A stretch of DNA of 64,000 nucleotides from an uncultured Bdellovibrionales bacterium (GTDB lineage: Bacteria; Bdellovibrionota; Bdellovibrionia; Bdellovibrionales; UBA1609), in NCBI GenBank assembly GCA_903833275.1, contig CAILEP010000031.1, forward strand, positions 62,001 to 126,000, given 5' to 3'. Below are positions 1 through 8,858 of this stretch, in pieces. The position numbers were made by a program, and so were the translations under genes. The notes beneath the pieces were generated by a model. That model was not told the origin of the DNA and ran no database searches. It worked only from the letters and a program-made list of their open reading frames with translations. Numbering within the stretch: the stretch's first letter is position 1; each line of letters starts with the position of its first letter.

Positions 1-1428
1 CAGCGAATGCCCGAATTCATGAAAGAGCGTATTGACTTCGTCAAACGTCAAAAGCGATGGCTGATCAGCCGTTGGCTTTGTGAAATTGCAAACAATTGAG
101 ATGTGTGGGCGATGAATTTCACCTCTGAAAAGGCCCTGATCAAAATAGCTCGTCATCCAGGCGCCGCCATTTTTTGATTCACGCGGAAAGAAATCGGTAT
201 AAAACAAGCCAATAAATTTGCCGCTGCCCTCTTCGTGAACTTCGTAGACTTTCACATCGGGATGATAAGGCGGGTAATGGCGCGCTTCGCGAAACTCGAG
301 GCCATAAAGCCGTCGAGCATGTTCGAAGGCACCGGCAACGACATTTTCAAGTTTGAAATAGGGGCGTAGCTCTTCTTGATTTAGTTTGTAACGATTTTCT
401 TTGAGGCGTTCTGACCAAAAACTAAAATCCCAAGCCTCAAGGGGAGTCGGTGCCCCAGCTTCTGCGGCGAACGCTTCGACTTCTTTGACATCGCGGCGAG
501 CCGCGATCAACGAAGGCGTTTTGATGCGCTCTAAAAATGCCATGACCTGTTCTGACGTTTCGGCCATACGTTTTTGAAGTACAAAATGGGGGTGATCTTT
601 AAAGCCCAGCAAGCGCGCTCGTTTCTGTTTCAAGCGCAGAAGTTTCAAGATCAACTCTCTATTGTCTTGGCCGCCGCCGTAGGCTCGCGCCCCAAAAGCC
701 CGGTACATTTTCTCGCGCAAGCCGCGGTTTTCAGAATATTGCATAAACGGGATGTAGCTCGGCATTTGTAGGCTGAAGACCCAGCCGTCAAGTTTGCGCT
801 CGGTGGCCGCTTCGTGGGCACCCGCCAAGAGCGACGGAGGCAAGCCCTTGAGGTCCGCTTCTTTAGTCACATGCATGGTAAAAGCATTGGTGGCTTTGAG
901 AACGTTCTCCGAATACTGCGGGCTGAGCTGTGAAAGCTCGGCGTCGATTTTACGAAGATCCGTCTTTTGGGTGTCGTTGAGCATGGCGCCATTTCGAACA
1001 AAATCAGAATGATATTTATCAAGCAGGCGGTCTTCTTCGGTTGAGAGACCTAGGCTGTGGCGCTTTTCAAAGAGCATTTGGATGCGCTTAAAAAGCTTTT
1101 GATCGAGTAAAACGTCGCTGGCATGGTTCGACAGCAGCGGCCCAATTTCTTTCGCTAAGGCTTGTAGGCGATCATTGGTGTTGGCCCCGAGCATATTGTA
1201 GAAAACGGTTGAGACCAGTTCAGCGTCTTCTCCGGCAGTTTCAAGCGCCACAATTGTGTTGATGAAGGTTGGCTCTGCGGGGTTGTCGCGAATCGCATTG
1301 ATGCGCTCTTTAGCATCACCGAGCGTTGATTTTAACCGCGGTAGGTAGAGATCATCATTGAGATGGTCGAAAGGGATTGCGTGATTCTTGAGCTGCGAAA
1401 ATTCGAGGGGATTTGTTGTAGACGCCAT
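1..1428 (-). CDS. M3-family zinc oligopeptidase (OpdA/Dcp type), 3' end outside window
   Basis: The first 476 codons of a cytoplasmic thimet-oligopeptidase-like enzyme that degrades short peptides. The zinc motif HEFGH is at residues 470-474, just before the window edge, preceded by the helical N-terminal region normal for M3 enzymes. Family members are about 680 residues, so roughly 200 residues, including the third zinc ligand, lie outside. The ATG at 1428 is the only sensible start: an in-frame TAA lies 7 bases upstream and the next in-frame ATG is about 75 codons in. No Shine-Dalgarno is visible, and the start codon lies inside a 12-bp inverted repeat. OpdA (prlC) and Dcp cannot be separated without the C-terminus. 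Confidence 0.93.
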   Translation of the reverse strand, partial: MASTTNPLEFSQLKNHAIPFDHLNDDLYLPRLKSTLGDAKERINAIRDNPAEPTFINTIVALETAGEDAELVSTVFYNMLGANTNDRLQALAKEIGPLLSNHASDVLLDQKLFKRIQMLFEKRHSLGLSTEEDRLLDKYHSDFVRNGAMLNDTQKTDLRKIDAELSQLSPQYSENVLKATNAFTMHVTKEADLKGLPPSLLAGAHEAATERKLDGWVFSLQMPSYIPFMQYSENRGLREKMYRAFGARAYGGGQDNRELILKLLRLKQKRARLLGFKDHPHFVLQKRMAETSEQVMAFLERIKTPSLIAARRDVKEVEAFAAEAGAPTPLEAWDFSFWSERLKENRYKLNQEELRPYFKLENVVAGAFEHARRLYGLEFREARHYPPYHPDVKVYEVHEEGSGKFIGLFYTDFFPRESKNGGAWMTSYFDQGLFRGEIHRPHISIVCNFTKPTADQPSLLTFDEVNTLFHEFGHSL

Positions 1429-1447
1429 ATAATTTTATATGGCGTCT
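1420..1447. repeat. Perfect 12-bp inverted repeat over the oligopeptidase start codon
   Basis: The arms AGACGCCATATA (1420-1431) and TATATGGCGTCT (1436-1447) are perfect reverse complements around a 4-base loop. In the oligopeptidase mRNA the second arm contains the ATG and the next two codons, so the initiation site would be fully paired. The hairpin is also 17 bases downstream of the leftward lipoprotein gene's stop codon, so it could be a 3' hairpin for that gene, but it has no T-tract. Confidence 0.8.
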
Positions 1448-1464
1448 CGCTCATTGCGACAAGA

Positions 1465-2025
1465 TTAAAGATTAAGGTAGAACCACATCGACCCGCCGTA
1501 ATAGTTCGGCTGGGCGTATGGAGAGATCTGGCCGTAGTTTGACCAGGGCATGCAATTGGTGACTCCAGTGCGGGGGTCAAAAATCTGCATCGAGCCCATC
1601 GGGCAAACGCCAGAATAAGGGTAGTTGCCTGCTGGGTTCATGTAGGGCTGATAACCGCCGTAGGGGTTGCAATAGGGGCTGTAGATATTTTGGTTAAGGC
1701 CGCCGTAGCCTGAGTTTACGCCGCCGTAGCCAGGGTTATAGCCCGGGTTGTAGCCTGCGTTTAAGCCGCCGCCGTTCGGGCAAAGTTGTGGTTGAACAAC
1801 GACATTGCGAGTCGTGTCCATACATTGTGAGCCAATCATTTGATAGGGCCCGTAAGCTGACGGATAACCGCTATTGGCGCCGCAAGTGTTGTAATTGCTG
1901 TTTGTTGCATAACAAACGCCGTTAACACAAGTTTGGCCAGTTGGGTTGCTGTTGCCGCTGTCTTTTGAGCAAGCCGATAAAGCAGCAACAACTGTCACGG
2001 CTAATCCAAAAATTAGTTTTTTCAT
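1465..2025 (-). CDS. Small lipoprotein rich in Gly, Asn, Tyr and Pro
   Basis: A predicted lipoprotein of 186 residues. The signal peptide ends in lipobox LSAC, with acylated Cys at residue 19. The mature part is low in charge, contains several Cys, and has short tandem repeats such as NPGYNPGYGG around residues 90-110. No known domain is recognised. The Gly-Tyr-Asn composition suggests a flexible surface or envelope protein (inference). The ATG at 2025 is preceded by a GGAG-type ribosome site (in the reverse complement of ctcctcga at about 2032-2039). Confidence 0.8.
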   Translation of the reverse strand: MKKLIFGLAVTVVAALSACSKDSGNSNPTGQTCVNGVCYATNSNYNTCGANSGYPSAYGPYQMIGSQCMDTTRNVVVQPQLCPNGGGLNAGYNPGYNPGYGGVNSGYGGLNQNIYSPYCNPYGGYQPYMNPAGNYPYSGVCPMGSMQIFDPRTGVTNCMPWSNYGQISPYAQPNYYGGSMWFYLNL

Positions 2026-2263
2026 CTTAAATCTCCTCGATTTATAAACTTACACATCTCTCTGTCTTGAAATATTCGGGCCAACTTAAAACGGCCTAAG
2101 GTATTGATTTGACGTGTTAAGTCTACAATGCAAGCGACAATTTTGGGCTTTTGCGCCGTTATTTGTCACACAACGTGATAGATCTACATCATTTGCCGAT
2201 GGGCCTGATCTTCAGTTAGCCTATCCTTATATAGACGTTGATTTTTTGATTCAGGGGGCACTG

Positions 2264-2794
2264 ATGAGAATTCTAACTTTCGCGACAATCTCGGTATTGG
2301 TTTCGCTTTCTTTAAGCGTTTCTATCGCGGCGGTGGATCGTCGTCTCGCTTCGAACCAGAAGACCAATCACTACCTACAATACGGCACAATTATTGGTGG
2401 CGAAACGGCCAACGGTTCGCGCGGTTACAGCCTTCTCGATGTGCGGCGGATTTTTGCAGCCAAAGATAAGATTGAGCGCGTTTTGATCGACTTCGGTGAT
2501 GGCGAAGGCAAGGCGCTTAAAGGGGTCCCCGGTTATTATCACGTCAGCATTGAAAAGGGCCAAACTCGCATTGTTATCGATTTGTCGCAGATGCTCGGCT
2601 CGAATATTAACCAAGAAAAAATTCGCCAAATCTTTCGCGGCTCGACCATGGTGAAAGAAGCTCGAATTAATTACGACCCAGTGGATTCAAATATTACACT
2701 CCAACTTATCTTAAAGAAAAAAGCCTTGCTTGAGGTGTTTCAGCTGCCCTCGCAAGATAAACCCAGCCGACTTGTGATTGATCTAAAAGGCTAA
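2264..2794 (+). CDS. Exported AMIN-domain-like protein
   Basis: A 176-residue exported protein with an N-terminal signal peptide ending near SIAAV. The mature part is beta-rich and resembles the AMIN fold: it has the phrases VLIDFGDG, RIVIDLSQ and a terminal RLVIDLKG, typical of AMIN strands that bind peptidoglycan or secretin-associated structures. The frame extends upstream to 2114, but ATG 2264 has a GGGGG ribosome site at the right distance and begins the signal peptide, so I chose it. One base separates its stop from the next gene, suggesting translational coupling. AMIN assignment is by motif and is moderate. Confidence 0.75.
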   Translation: MRILTFATISVLVSLSLSVSIAAVDRRLASNQKTNHYLQYGTIIGGETANGSRGYSLLDVRRIFAAKDKIERVLIDFGDGEGKALKGVPGYYHVSIEKGQTRIVIDLSQMLGSNINQEKIRQIFRGSTMVKEARINYDPVDSNITLQLILKKKALLEVFQLPSQDKPSRLVIDLKG

Positions 2795-2795
2795 A

Positions 2796-3602
2796 GTGAA
2801 GTTTCTCAATTACGCCCGATTGCGGTGGGCCTTTTTTCTCTCGCTTTGTCTTTGCGCTCAATTGGCCGAAGCCCGAGTGTTCTCATTCAAAACGAATTGG
2901 GTGGCGGCGCATTTGATAGGCACTGGCGGCACGACAACCCAAAGTGGCGAGGCCTATAATGGCACGAGCGGTTCGGACACTGGGTTTGTTGATAAAGTGA
3001 AATACGATTTTTCTGGCGAGTTTGGCTTTACTTTTCTTCTCGGCGAAAAGGTCGCCATGCGCATCGGCGTTGAGGGAGTTCAAAGTAAATCGATTACCGC
3101 CCTCGGCAACAGTTACGGCAGCGGAACCAACTATCTCTCCGTTGTTAGTGGGTCGACGGTATTCAACCCAAATCTCACTTTTGAATCGGCTTTCGCTAAT
3201 TCAGGCACTTCGCGCTACTTTGGTTTTATCGGTGGCGGTTATGCTTCTGCAAAAGTAAACAACAGCTACACGATGACGGCGGCGGGGCAAACGCAATATG
3301 CATCGACCCCGGCAACGTTTGGCGATGAGTGGCAGGGCACCGCAATCTCTGCTGATGCCGGATTAGGCGCCGAATATTTCATTTTCGACAATGTCACTAT
3401 CAGCCTTGTTGGTGGCTATCGCTACATGAATTTTTCGACATTGACGTACGTTAAAGCCGGCAGCGCTTTTCACAATGGTACGTATCAAACCGTTACCGCC
3501 GGTGAAAATGTCACAGACACATTCGGCAAAGCCGTACACGTCGACATGAGCGGCTACTTCGGCGGCATGATGCTTCGATTTTTTATCCCGCCACTCAATT
3601 AA
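2796..3602 (+). CDS. Outer-membrane beta-barrel protein
   Basis: A 268-residue protein with a signal peptide cleaved near AEA-RVF, followed by alternating strands rich in Gly, Ser, Thr and aromatic residues, ending ...MMLRFFIPPLN. This is typical of an 8- to 12-stranded barrel such as OmpW/OmpA-like proteins, though no family signature is visible. The start is GTG one base after the AMIN-like gene's stop, so the two are probably one transcription unit. The gene's TAA forms the first bases of a repeated hairpin element. Confidence 0.75.
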   Translation: MKFLNYARLRWAFFLSLCLCAQLAEARVFSFKTNWVAAHLIGTGGTTTQSGEAYNGTSGSDTGFVDKVKYDFSGEFGFTFLLGEKVAMRIGVEGVQSKSITALGNSYGSGTNYLSVVSGSTVFNPNLTFESAFANSGTSRYFGFIGGGYASAKVNNSYTMTAAGQTQYASTPATFGDEWQGTAISADAGLGAEYFIFDNVTISLVGGYRYMNFSTLTYVKAGSAFHNGTYQTVTAGENVTDTFGKAVHVDMSGYFGGMMLRFFIPPLN

Positions 3603-3627
3603 AAGGTGCCAAGCACTTTTTGGTAGG
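3600..3627 (+). repeat. Gene-end hairpin element, copy A
   Basis: First of three copies of AAAAGGTGCCAAGCACTTTT followed by GGTAG. The core can fold as AAAAGGTGC/GCACTTTTT with loop CAA and one G-U pair. The gene's TAA stop is the first part of the element. This copy has T in place of the first G after the T run. Confidence 0.8.
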
Positions 3628-3637
3628 ATTTTTTACC

Positions 3638-3667
3638 AAAAAAAAGGAGACGGTGGTTACCGTCTCC
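3638..3667 (-). terminator. Rho-independent terminator for the Lys-rich small gene
   Basis: On the minus strand, GGAGACGGT pairs with ACCGTCTCC around a 4-base loop (3646-3667), followed by eight T (3638-3645). This is a textbook intrinsic terminator about 45 bases downstream of the 3713-3901 gene. Confidence 0.85.
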
Positions 3668-3712
3668 TCGAGTTGTGCACGATTTATCATCGCGCGCAAA
3701 ATGGTCTAAAGC

Positions 3713-3901
3713 TTAGTTCGTTTTTGTAGCTTCAGCTTTGCCTTTTTTCTCGCCTTTTTTGCCGTGTTTCTTTTTGCCTTTTTTTGCAGGAGTAGCTGCA
3801 GGCGCAGGTGTTTCAGTTGGGGGAGTAGTCGGTGCTTGTGCAAATGCAACTGAACCTACGAAAGCCAACGCTGTAAGAGCCGTCAAGATTGATTTATTCA
3901 T
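3713..3901 (-). CDS. Small exported Lys/Pro/Ala-rich protein
   Basis: A 62-residue protein with a clear signal peptide (cleavage near AFA-QAP), a short Pro/Thr/Ala stretch and then a very basic tail with runs such as KKGKKKHGKKGEKKGK. No catalytic domain is possible at this size; a cationic envelope or nucleic-acid- or polymer-binding role is only a guess. A good ribosome site (AAGGAG) lies 6-7 bases upstream of the ATG, and a strong terminator follows, so it looks like a well-expressed single-gene unit. Confidence 0.8.
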   Translation of the reverse strand: MNKSILTALTALAFVGSVAFAQAPTTPPTETPAPAATPAKKGKKKHGKKGEKKGKAEATKTN

Positions 3902-4011
3902 AATATTCTCCTTTTATGAGTGCAGATTAACCGCACTCGGTTTATATGCTTCTATCTTACGGCGGCGGGGTGATGTCGAGATGATCAGGGCTTGGAGATT
4001 TCTTCAAGCGC

Positions 4012-4040
4012 TTGATTTTTCTTAAAAATATCACTAATAT
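4012..4040 (+). promoter_or_regulatory. Candidate sigma-70-type promoter of the hybrid kinase gene
   Basis: TTGATT (4012-4017) and TAATAT (4035-4040) are separated by 17 bases, about 30 bases before the hybrid kinase start codon. Each hexamer matches the consensus at 4 of 6 positions, so this is only a plausible call. Confidence 0.4.
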
Positions 4041-4071
4041 CAAATAGTTAGATATTTACCGAAAAGAGATT

Positions 4072-6261
4072 ATGCGGCGCGAATTTAACATTATTTTCTG
4101 GCTCGGGATTATCTTCTTTCTAGGTGTGTCTGGTCTAGCTGGGTGGAGCCTTCTGCAGCTTCACAATGAAATTCAACTTCGCGAAGAAACTTCGCGTATC
4201 GAAGATAAATTGGGAGACCTCTATGACACCCTTCTTGAGGCCGACGTAACCTTTTTGATTTTGCGTAATTCAGAAGACGAATCGGATATGAATAAGCTTT
4301 TGAAACTGACCAAAGTGGCGCGACGCCAAGTCGATGACCTAAGTAATATGGTTAATTTGAAAAGCCAAATTCACGGTCAGGTGAATGACCTTCATCAGAT
4401 GGTGGTCGAAAAGGTCAATTTGAGTGACAAGTTGATGTCGAATCTTGATCTTGAGGCGCCCGAGCCATTTGAGCGGGCTTTGGTTATTCAAGATGATTTA
4501 CTGTTGACCCAAAAAGTAAACGAAAAGATTAAAACGATTGAAGCTCATGTTCTTGGCAATCTCGAGAAGCACCGCGCGTACGTCGGCCGCTATTTCAGCG
4601 TGAATATGATCACCATTGCGTCGGCCGTGATGATGACGTTTTTCTTCTTTCTGACTTTTGCGCGGTTGGTGTCGGGCGAGATCGATCGACGGCAGAGTCT
4701 TGAAAAAGATCTGCGGCAAGCGCAAGAGGCGGCGATTCAAGCCTCGAATTTAAAATCGCAATTTTTGGCAACGGTGAGCCACGAGATTCGCACTCCGCTT
4801 AATGGGATTATTGGCATGAGTGAAATTCTCGCTGATCGCGTGAGTGGTGAGGCGGCCAAGTATGCGCAGATCTTGCAGGGGTCAGGTCGCACCTTGCTTC
4901 GGATCGTAAATGATATTCTCGATTTTTCGCGAATTGAGGCCAACCGAGTTGAATTTGAAATGCAAGAGGTGCAGCTGAGCGCCGTGCTCGAGTCGGCCAT
5001 CGAACTCTATTCGCTGCAGGCTAAAACTAAAAATATTGAGCTCAGTTGTACTTACGACCCGCGGTTGCAAAATTATTTTGCCGCCGATGGCGCGCGTTTG
5101 TCTCAAGTTGTGCATAACCTTGTGAGCAACGCGATTAAGTTCACCGATACGGGTACCGTTGAAGTCTTGGGTGAGATAATCACCGGCAGCAATGATGAGT
5201 TTCGAGTGAAAGTCAGCGTCAATGATACGGGCCCTGGGATTGAAGAAGATAAGCTTGGGCTGGTTTTTGAGCCGTTCTATCAAACAAAAGCCCACCATCA
5301 GCATGAGGGCACGGGTCTCGGCCTTGCGATATCGAAAAAACTCGTTGAACAAATGGGCGGCAGCATTGGTTTTATTCGGCGAGCGCCCACGGGGTCTCAA
5401 TTTTGGTTTGAAATTGTTTTGCGTAAAATCAAAGAAAGTTCGGCGGCTGGCGCTAGTGCCGAGGGGCCTGCCGTGCGGTTTGTGGCTCGACCCATGGGGC
5501 CACTGGCTGAAAATGGAGTGCTGCAGCCCATCGCTCAAGGGTTGAATGCTCGCGATGTGTTATTGATTGAAGATAACCCGACAAATCAAATATTAGCCCA
5601 GGCCCAGATCGAGCAGCTCGGGCACTTGGTGCATGTCGCTTCAAACGGCGAAGAAGGCGTGATCGCCGCTCGCGATCGTGAATTTTCTTTGATTTTGATG
5701 GATTGTCGAATGCCCGTGCTTGATGGGTTCGAGGCAACGAGACGGATTCGGGAAGGCGAACTTGAGCTTAACCGAAAGCGAGTGCCGATCGTGGCGATGA
5801 CCGCAAATGTTCTCGAAGAAGATCGCCAGCGCTGCATCGCCGCCGGTATGGACGACTATCTTGCAAAGCCCTTTGTTATAAGCACGCTTCGAAAAGTTTT
5901 CGACAAATGGTTGCCTTCGGCGGTCGAAGCTGTTGATTGGGCGACCTTAGCTGACCTCGAGGGTAAACTGAGTCGCGACGTCGTGGTGAAGCTGATTAAA
6001 TCTTTTATTTTAACTTTACCCGCGACCATGAACGAAATTAATGACGCCTACGAAAGTAAAGATTACGCACAATTTGCGGCGCTCGCCCATCGTTTGAAAT
6101 CATCGGCAGCGGCCCTCGGGGCACGGAGACTGGCTGAAATTTGCGAACGCGCAGAAAAGCAAGGCCATTATTCTTCGCGCATTGACGCCGATCTTTACGA
6201 AGAATTCACCGCCGAATTTGTAAAAGTCTTGAGTGAATTTAAGAACCAGAAGAAATATTAG
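4072..6261 (+). CDS. Membrane hybrid sensor histidine kinase with receiver and HPt domains
   Basis: A 729-residue tripartite kinase for phosphorelay signalling. It has TM1 at about 8-28, a helical periplasmic region of about 145 residues, TM2 at about 177-200, HisKA with SHEIRTPL (His237), and a complete ATPase domain (N box SNAIKF, G1 DTGPGI, G2 GTGLGLAIS). A receiver follows with acidic ends IEDN, phospho-acceptor Asp544 in LMDCRMP and Lys in AKPF. The C-terminal HPt has His673 in AHRLKSS. All catalytic residues are present. The signal is unknown; the periplasmic part resembles a four-helix CHASE3-like module. It converges on an OmpR-type regulator, with the two 3' ends overlapping by 4 bases. 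Confidence 0.95.
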   Translation: MRREFNIIFWLGIIFFLGVSGLAGWSLLQLHNEIQLREETSRIEDKLGDLYDTLLEADVTFLILRNSEDESDMNKLLKLTKVARRQVDDLSNMVNLKSQIHGQVNDLHQMVVEKVNLSDKLMSNLDLEAPEPFERALVIQDDLLLTQKVNEKIKTIEAHVLGNLEKHRAYVGRYFSVNMITIASAVMMTFFFFLTFARLVSGEIDRRQSLEKDLRQAQEAAIQASNLKSQFLATVSHEIRTPLNGIIGMSEILADRVSGEAAKYAQILQGSGRTLLRIVNDILDFSRIEANRVEFEMQEVQLSAVLESAIELYSLQAKTKNIELSCTYDPRLQNYFAADGARLSQVVHNLVSNAIKFTDTGTVEVLGEIITGSNDEFRVKVSVNDTGPGIEEDKLGLVFEPFYQTKAHHQHEGTGLGLAISKKLVEQMGGSIGFIRRAPTGSQFWFEIVLRKIKESSAAGASAEGPAVRFVARPMGPLAENGVLQPIAQGLNARDVLLIEDNPTNQILAQAQIEQLGHLVHVASNGEEGVIAARDREFSLILMDCRMPVLDGFEATRRIREGELELNRKRVPIVAMTANVLEEDRQRCIAAGMDDYLAKPFVISTLRKVFDKWLPSAVEAVDWATLADLEGKLSRDVVVKLIKSFILTLPATMNEINDAYESKDYAQFAALAHRLKSSAAALGARRLAEICERAEKQGHYSSRIDADLYEEFTAEFVKVLSEFKNQKKY

Positions 6262-6983
6262 GTTTTTGCGGCCTGTTTGTCGGCGTCAGTTTTTGGCACC
6301 ATTCGATAACCAGCCCCGACCACTGTTTCGATCTTCATTTTTGACTTCGCAATTTTTTTACGAAGATGGCCGACGTGGGTATCAACCGTTCGGTCTGTGA
6401 TATTAATGTCAGAGCCCCAAACTTCATTCAATAGTTGTTCGCGAGAAAACACGCGCTCGGGCGATCGGGCAAAATATGAAAGCAATTTAAATTCGAGTGT
6501 CGTCAAATCGAGAACTTCGATGTGGGCGCCTGCCGCGTCTAGGTGAAGCGCGGCCTTTTGTTTAATAAAGTCGATGCTGAGGTCGCCAATTCGAACGAGC
6601 TCCGAACGCGATTGAGCTCGGTCCATTTTCTTAAGCTTGGCGGCGACCCGAGCTTGAAGCTCAAGTGGGTCAAAGGGCTTTGAAATAAAATCTTCAGCAC
6701 CAATCGAAAAGGCCATAATCTTATTCGAAGTCTCAGTTTTACTGCTTAAAATCATTACCGGCACGTTTTTGGTTTGCGGGATGGTTGAGAGCTCGGCCAA
6801 AAATTTAAGGCCATCACCGTCGGGTAGGCCAATATCGAGCATAATCAATTGAAAGCTGTGGTGGCTGACGACTTCTCGAGCTTCTCGAAGAGTTGTACAA
6901 AAATGCAACGAATAGTCGCTCAAGCTCGACTCGAGAAGAATTTTTATTTCGGGGCTGTCTTCGACTACTAAAATTTCGCGCAT
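6258..6983 (-). CDS. OmpR/PhoB-family response regulator
   Basis: A 241-residue regulator. The receiver (1-120) has acidic pocket residues E8-D9, phospho-acceptor Asp50 in IMLDIGLP and Lys102 in SKPFDPLEL. The C-terminal winged helix (about 130-228) has the recognition region DRTVDTHVGHLRKKI typical of OmpR/PhoB proteins. It probably binds direct-repeat DNA sites as a dimer when phosphorylated. Its stop overlaps the hybrid kinase's stop from the other strand. Pairing with that kinase is plausible, but a hybrid kinase with its own HPt could serve other regulators too. Confidence 0.93.
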   Translation of the reverse strand: MREILVVEDSPEIKILLESSLSDYSLHFCTTLREAREVVSHHSFQLIMLDIGLPDGDGLKFLAELSTIPQTKNVPVMILSSKTETSNKIMAFSIGAEDFISKPFDPLELQARVAAKLKKMDRAQSRSELVRIGDLSIDFIKQKAALHLDAAGAHIEVLDLTTLEFKLLSYFARSPERVFSREQLLNEVWGSDINITDRTVDTHVGHLRKKIAKSKMKIETVVGAGYRMVPKTDADKQAAKT

Positions 6984-7016
6984 GAGGGCCTGTCTTTAGG
7001 GTTCAATTAAATAGTA

Positions 7017-8795
7017 TCAGTGATACAGCTCATCAATTTCAGCTTGGTATTTTCGATCGCAAACGCGGCGTTTGACTTTTAGACTCGGGGTTAACTCGCC
7101 AGACTCAATAGTGAAATCATTCGGTAAAATTGTAAATTTCTTAATCGACTCGTAGCTCGCGAGATGGGTGTTGGCTTCGGCCACCGCATCGCGAATTAGG
7201 CCATAGACCTCTTGGGTTTTAATCAGCTCGGCGAAGGTGGTCTCTTTTAGGCCTTTGCTTTTACCGAAATCGAGAATGGATTTTCGATCGAGGGTCACGA
7301 GCGCTACAATATATTTTTTCAAATCACCATGAATCAAAACATTTGAAATATTATGGTTAAGCTTAATCAGCCCTTCTAATTTTTGGGGGGCTACATACTT
7401 TCCGCCAGCGGTTTTAATCAAATCTTTCTTGCGATCGGTTATATACAAATAGCCATCCTTGTCTAAATGGCCGATGTCTCCAGTTTTAAAATAACCTTCT
7501 TCAAACACTTCACGCGTGGCCGCTTCGTCTTTGTAATATTCGGTCATGACTTTTTTAGATTTGACGAGCACTTCGCCATCTTCGGCAATTTTTATTTTAA
7601 CATCAGTCAGTGGCCGCCCCACTGACCCAATCTTGTAATTATAGGGAGTATTAAAAGTGACTCCGGCAGTGGTTTCGGTCAAGCCGTAGCCTTCACAAAT
7701 CAGCAGGCCGAGACCGTGAAAAAAGCGCGTGATATCTGAGTTGAGCGGGGCGCCGCCCGAGACGGCAAAGCGCAGGCGCCCACCAAGACCCTCGAGAATT
7801 TTTTTAAACACGAGCTGGTAGGCCAGCGCAAATTCGAAAGCCAGAGGCAAGCCAAGCGGCCTTTGGGCCTGAGTGCGCTCGCTAACTTGGCGACCGATTG
7901 AGAGAGCTCGTTCGAATATTTCGCGTTTAATCCGATTGCTCGCAACTTGCGACAAGATCCCAGCGTAGATTTTTTCAAAGATTCGCGGGACTGCGATCAA
8001 AAATGTGGGCTTTATTTCAACAAGATTATAGCGAAGCTTTTCGATGCTTTCGGCAAAAGCGAGAACGTAACCGGCGTAGACGTTACCCCAAGCCTCAACT
8101 CGGCCGAAGATGTGCGAATAAGGCAGAAACGTAACGCTGATGTCGGCCGCGGTTACATTTATTGTCGTAAATACGTCGATCAGTTCGCTCATAATTTGCT
8201 CGTGGCAAAGAACGACACCTTTTGGTCGCCCTGTCGTGCCCGAGGTGTAGAGTATGGTCGCCATTTCGTCCATTTTTGTATCACGGCAAAGGTCGGTGTA
8301 AATTTTGGGTTCGACAGCTAATTTTTCTCGGCCATGGCGTAGGATTTCGGCCCAGCTTAAAACTTTTGTGGTGTTGTCGGCGATCGTATCAATGACAATG
8401 GCTTCTTTAACGCTAGGGCAGCGTTCTGAAATGCGTTGCCATTTTTCAAACTGTGCGCGGTCTTCGAGAAAAAGGACCTTAATCTGCGCATTGTTTATAA
8501 TAAATTCAACGTCTTCGTCTGAGTTGTTTGGGTATATCGGCACCGTTACGGCGCCAACGCCCATTATGGCCATATCGATGAGAGGCCATTCAGGTCGCGT
8601 CTCGCAAATGATCCCGACGCGTTCGCCTTTGGCAACGTCGAATTTCAATAGGGCCGTGCCGAGCGCTTCACAGAGGTGGTAATACTCTTGCCAGTTGTAG
8701 GTGATCCAGCGGCCGTTTTCTTTAAATTGCAAGGCAGGGCCTTTAGGTGCCTGCTCGCGTCTTTCGACTAAATAATGAAGAATCGTTTTTGCCAT
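7017..8795 (-). CDS. Long-chain acyl-CoA ligase (AMP-forming)
   Basis: A 592-residue ANL-superfamily enzyme that activates fatty acids to acyl-CoA through an acyl-AMP. Motifs seen are the P-loop YTSGTTGRPKG, the adenylate motif EGYGLTETTAG, the hinge motif TGDIGHLDKDGYLYITDRKKD and the catalytic lysine region ending ...LKVKRR. Length and motif layout fit the bacterial long-chain ligase group (FadD15-like) rather than acetyl-CoA synthetase. It lies 63 bases after the Ser/Thr kinase on the same strand and may be cotranscribed with it. The likely role is use of exogenous or recycled lipids, important if the organism feeds on prey (inference). Confidence 0.93.
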   Translation of the reverse strand: MAKTILHYLVERREQAPKGPALQFKENGRWITYNWQEYYHLCEALGTALLKFDVAKGERVGIICETRPEWPLIDMAIMGVGAVTVPIYPNNSDEDVEFIINNAQIKVLFLEDRAQFEKWQRISERCPSVKEAIVIDTIADNTTKVLSWAEILRHGREKLAVEPKIYTDLCRDTKMDEMATILYTSGTTGRPKGVVLCHEQIMSELIDVFTTINVTAADISVTFLPYSHIFGRVEAWGNVYAGYVLAFAESIEKLRYNLVEIKPTFLIAVPRIFEKIYAGILSQVASNRIKREIFERALSIGRQVSERTQAQRPLGLPLAFEFALAYQLVFKKILEGLGGRLRFAVSGGAPLNSDITRFFHGLGLLICEGYGLTETTAGVTFNTPYNYKIGSVGRPLTDVKIKIAEDGEVLVKSKKVMTEYYKDEAATREVFEEGYFKTGDIGHLDKDGYLYITDRKKDLIKTAGGKYVAPQKLEGLIKLNHNISNVLIHGDLKKYIVALVTLDRKSILDFGKSKGLKETTFAELIKTQEVYGLIRDAVAEANTHLASYESIKKFTILPNDFTIESGELTPSLKVKRRVCDRKYQAEIDELYH

Positions 8796-8858
8796 CGAAG
8801 TTAATATCTAATCTCTTTGAAGTTGAATTTCAATCTTGAACTCATGGGTGGATGTTTA

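Noticed and set aside
2114-2263. Fifty-codon N-terminal extension of the AMIN-like protein
   Set aside because: It has no ribosome site, would bury the signal peptide, and lies in the intergenic region with promoter-like AT content.
4882-5538. A 218-codon open frame on the minus strand inside the hybrid kinase gene
   Set aside because: It lies entirely over a conserved kinase domain, has no ribosome site or family features, and is an antisense shadow.
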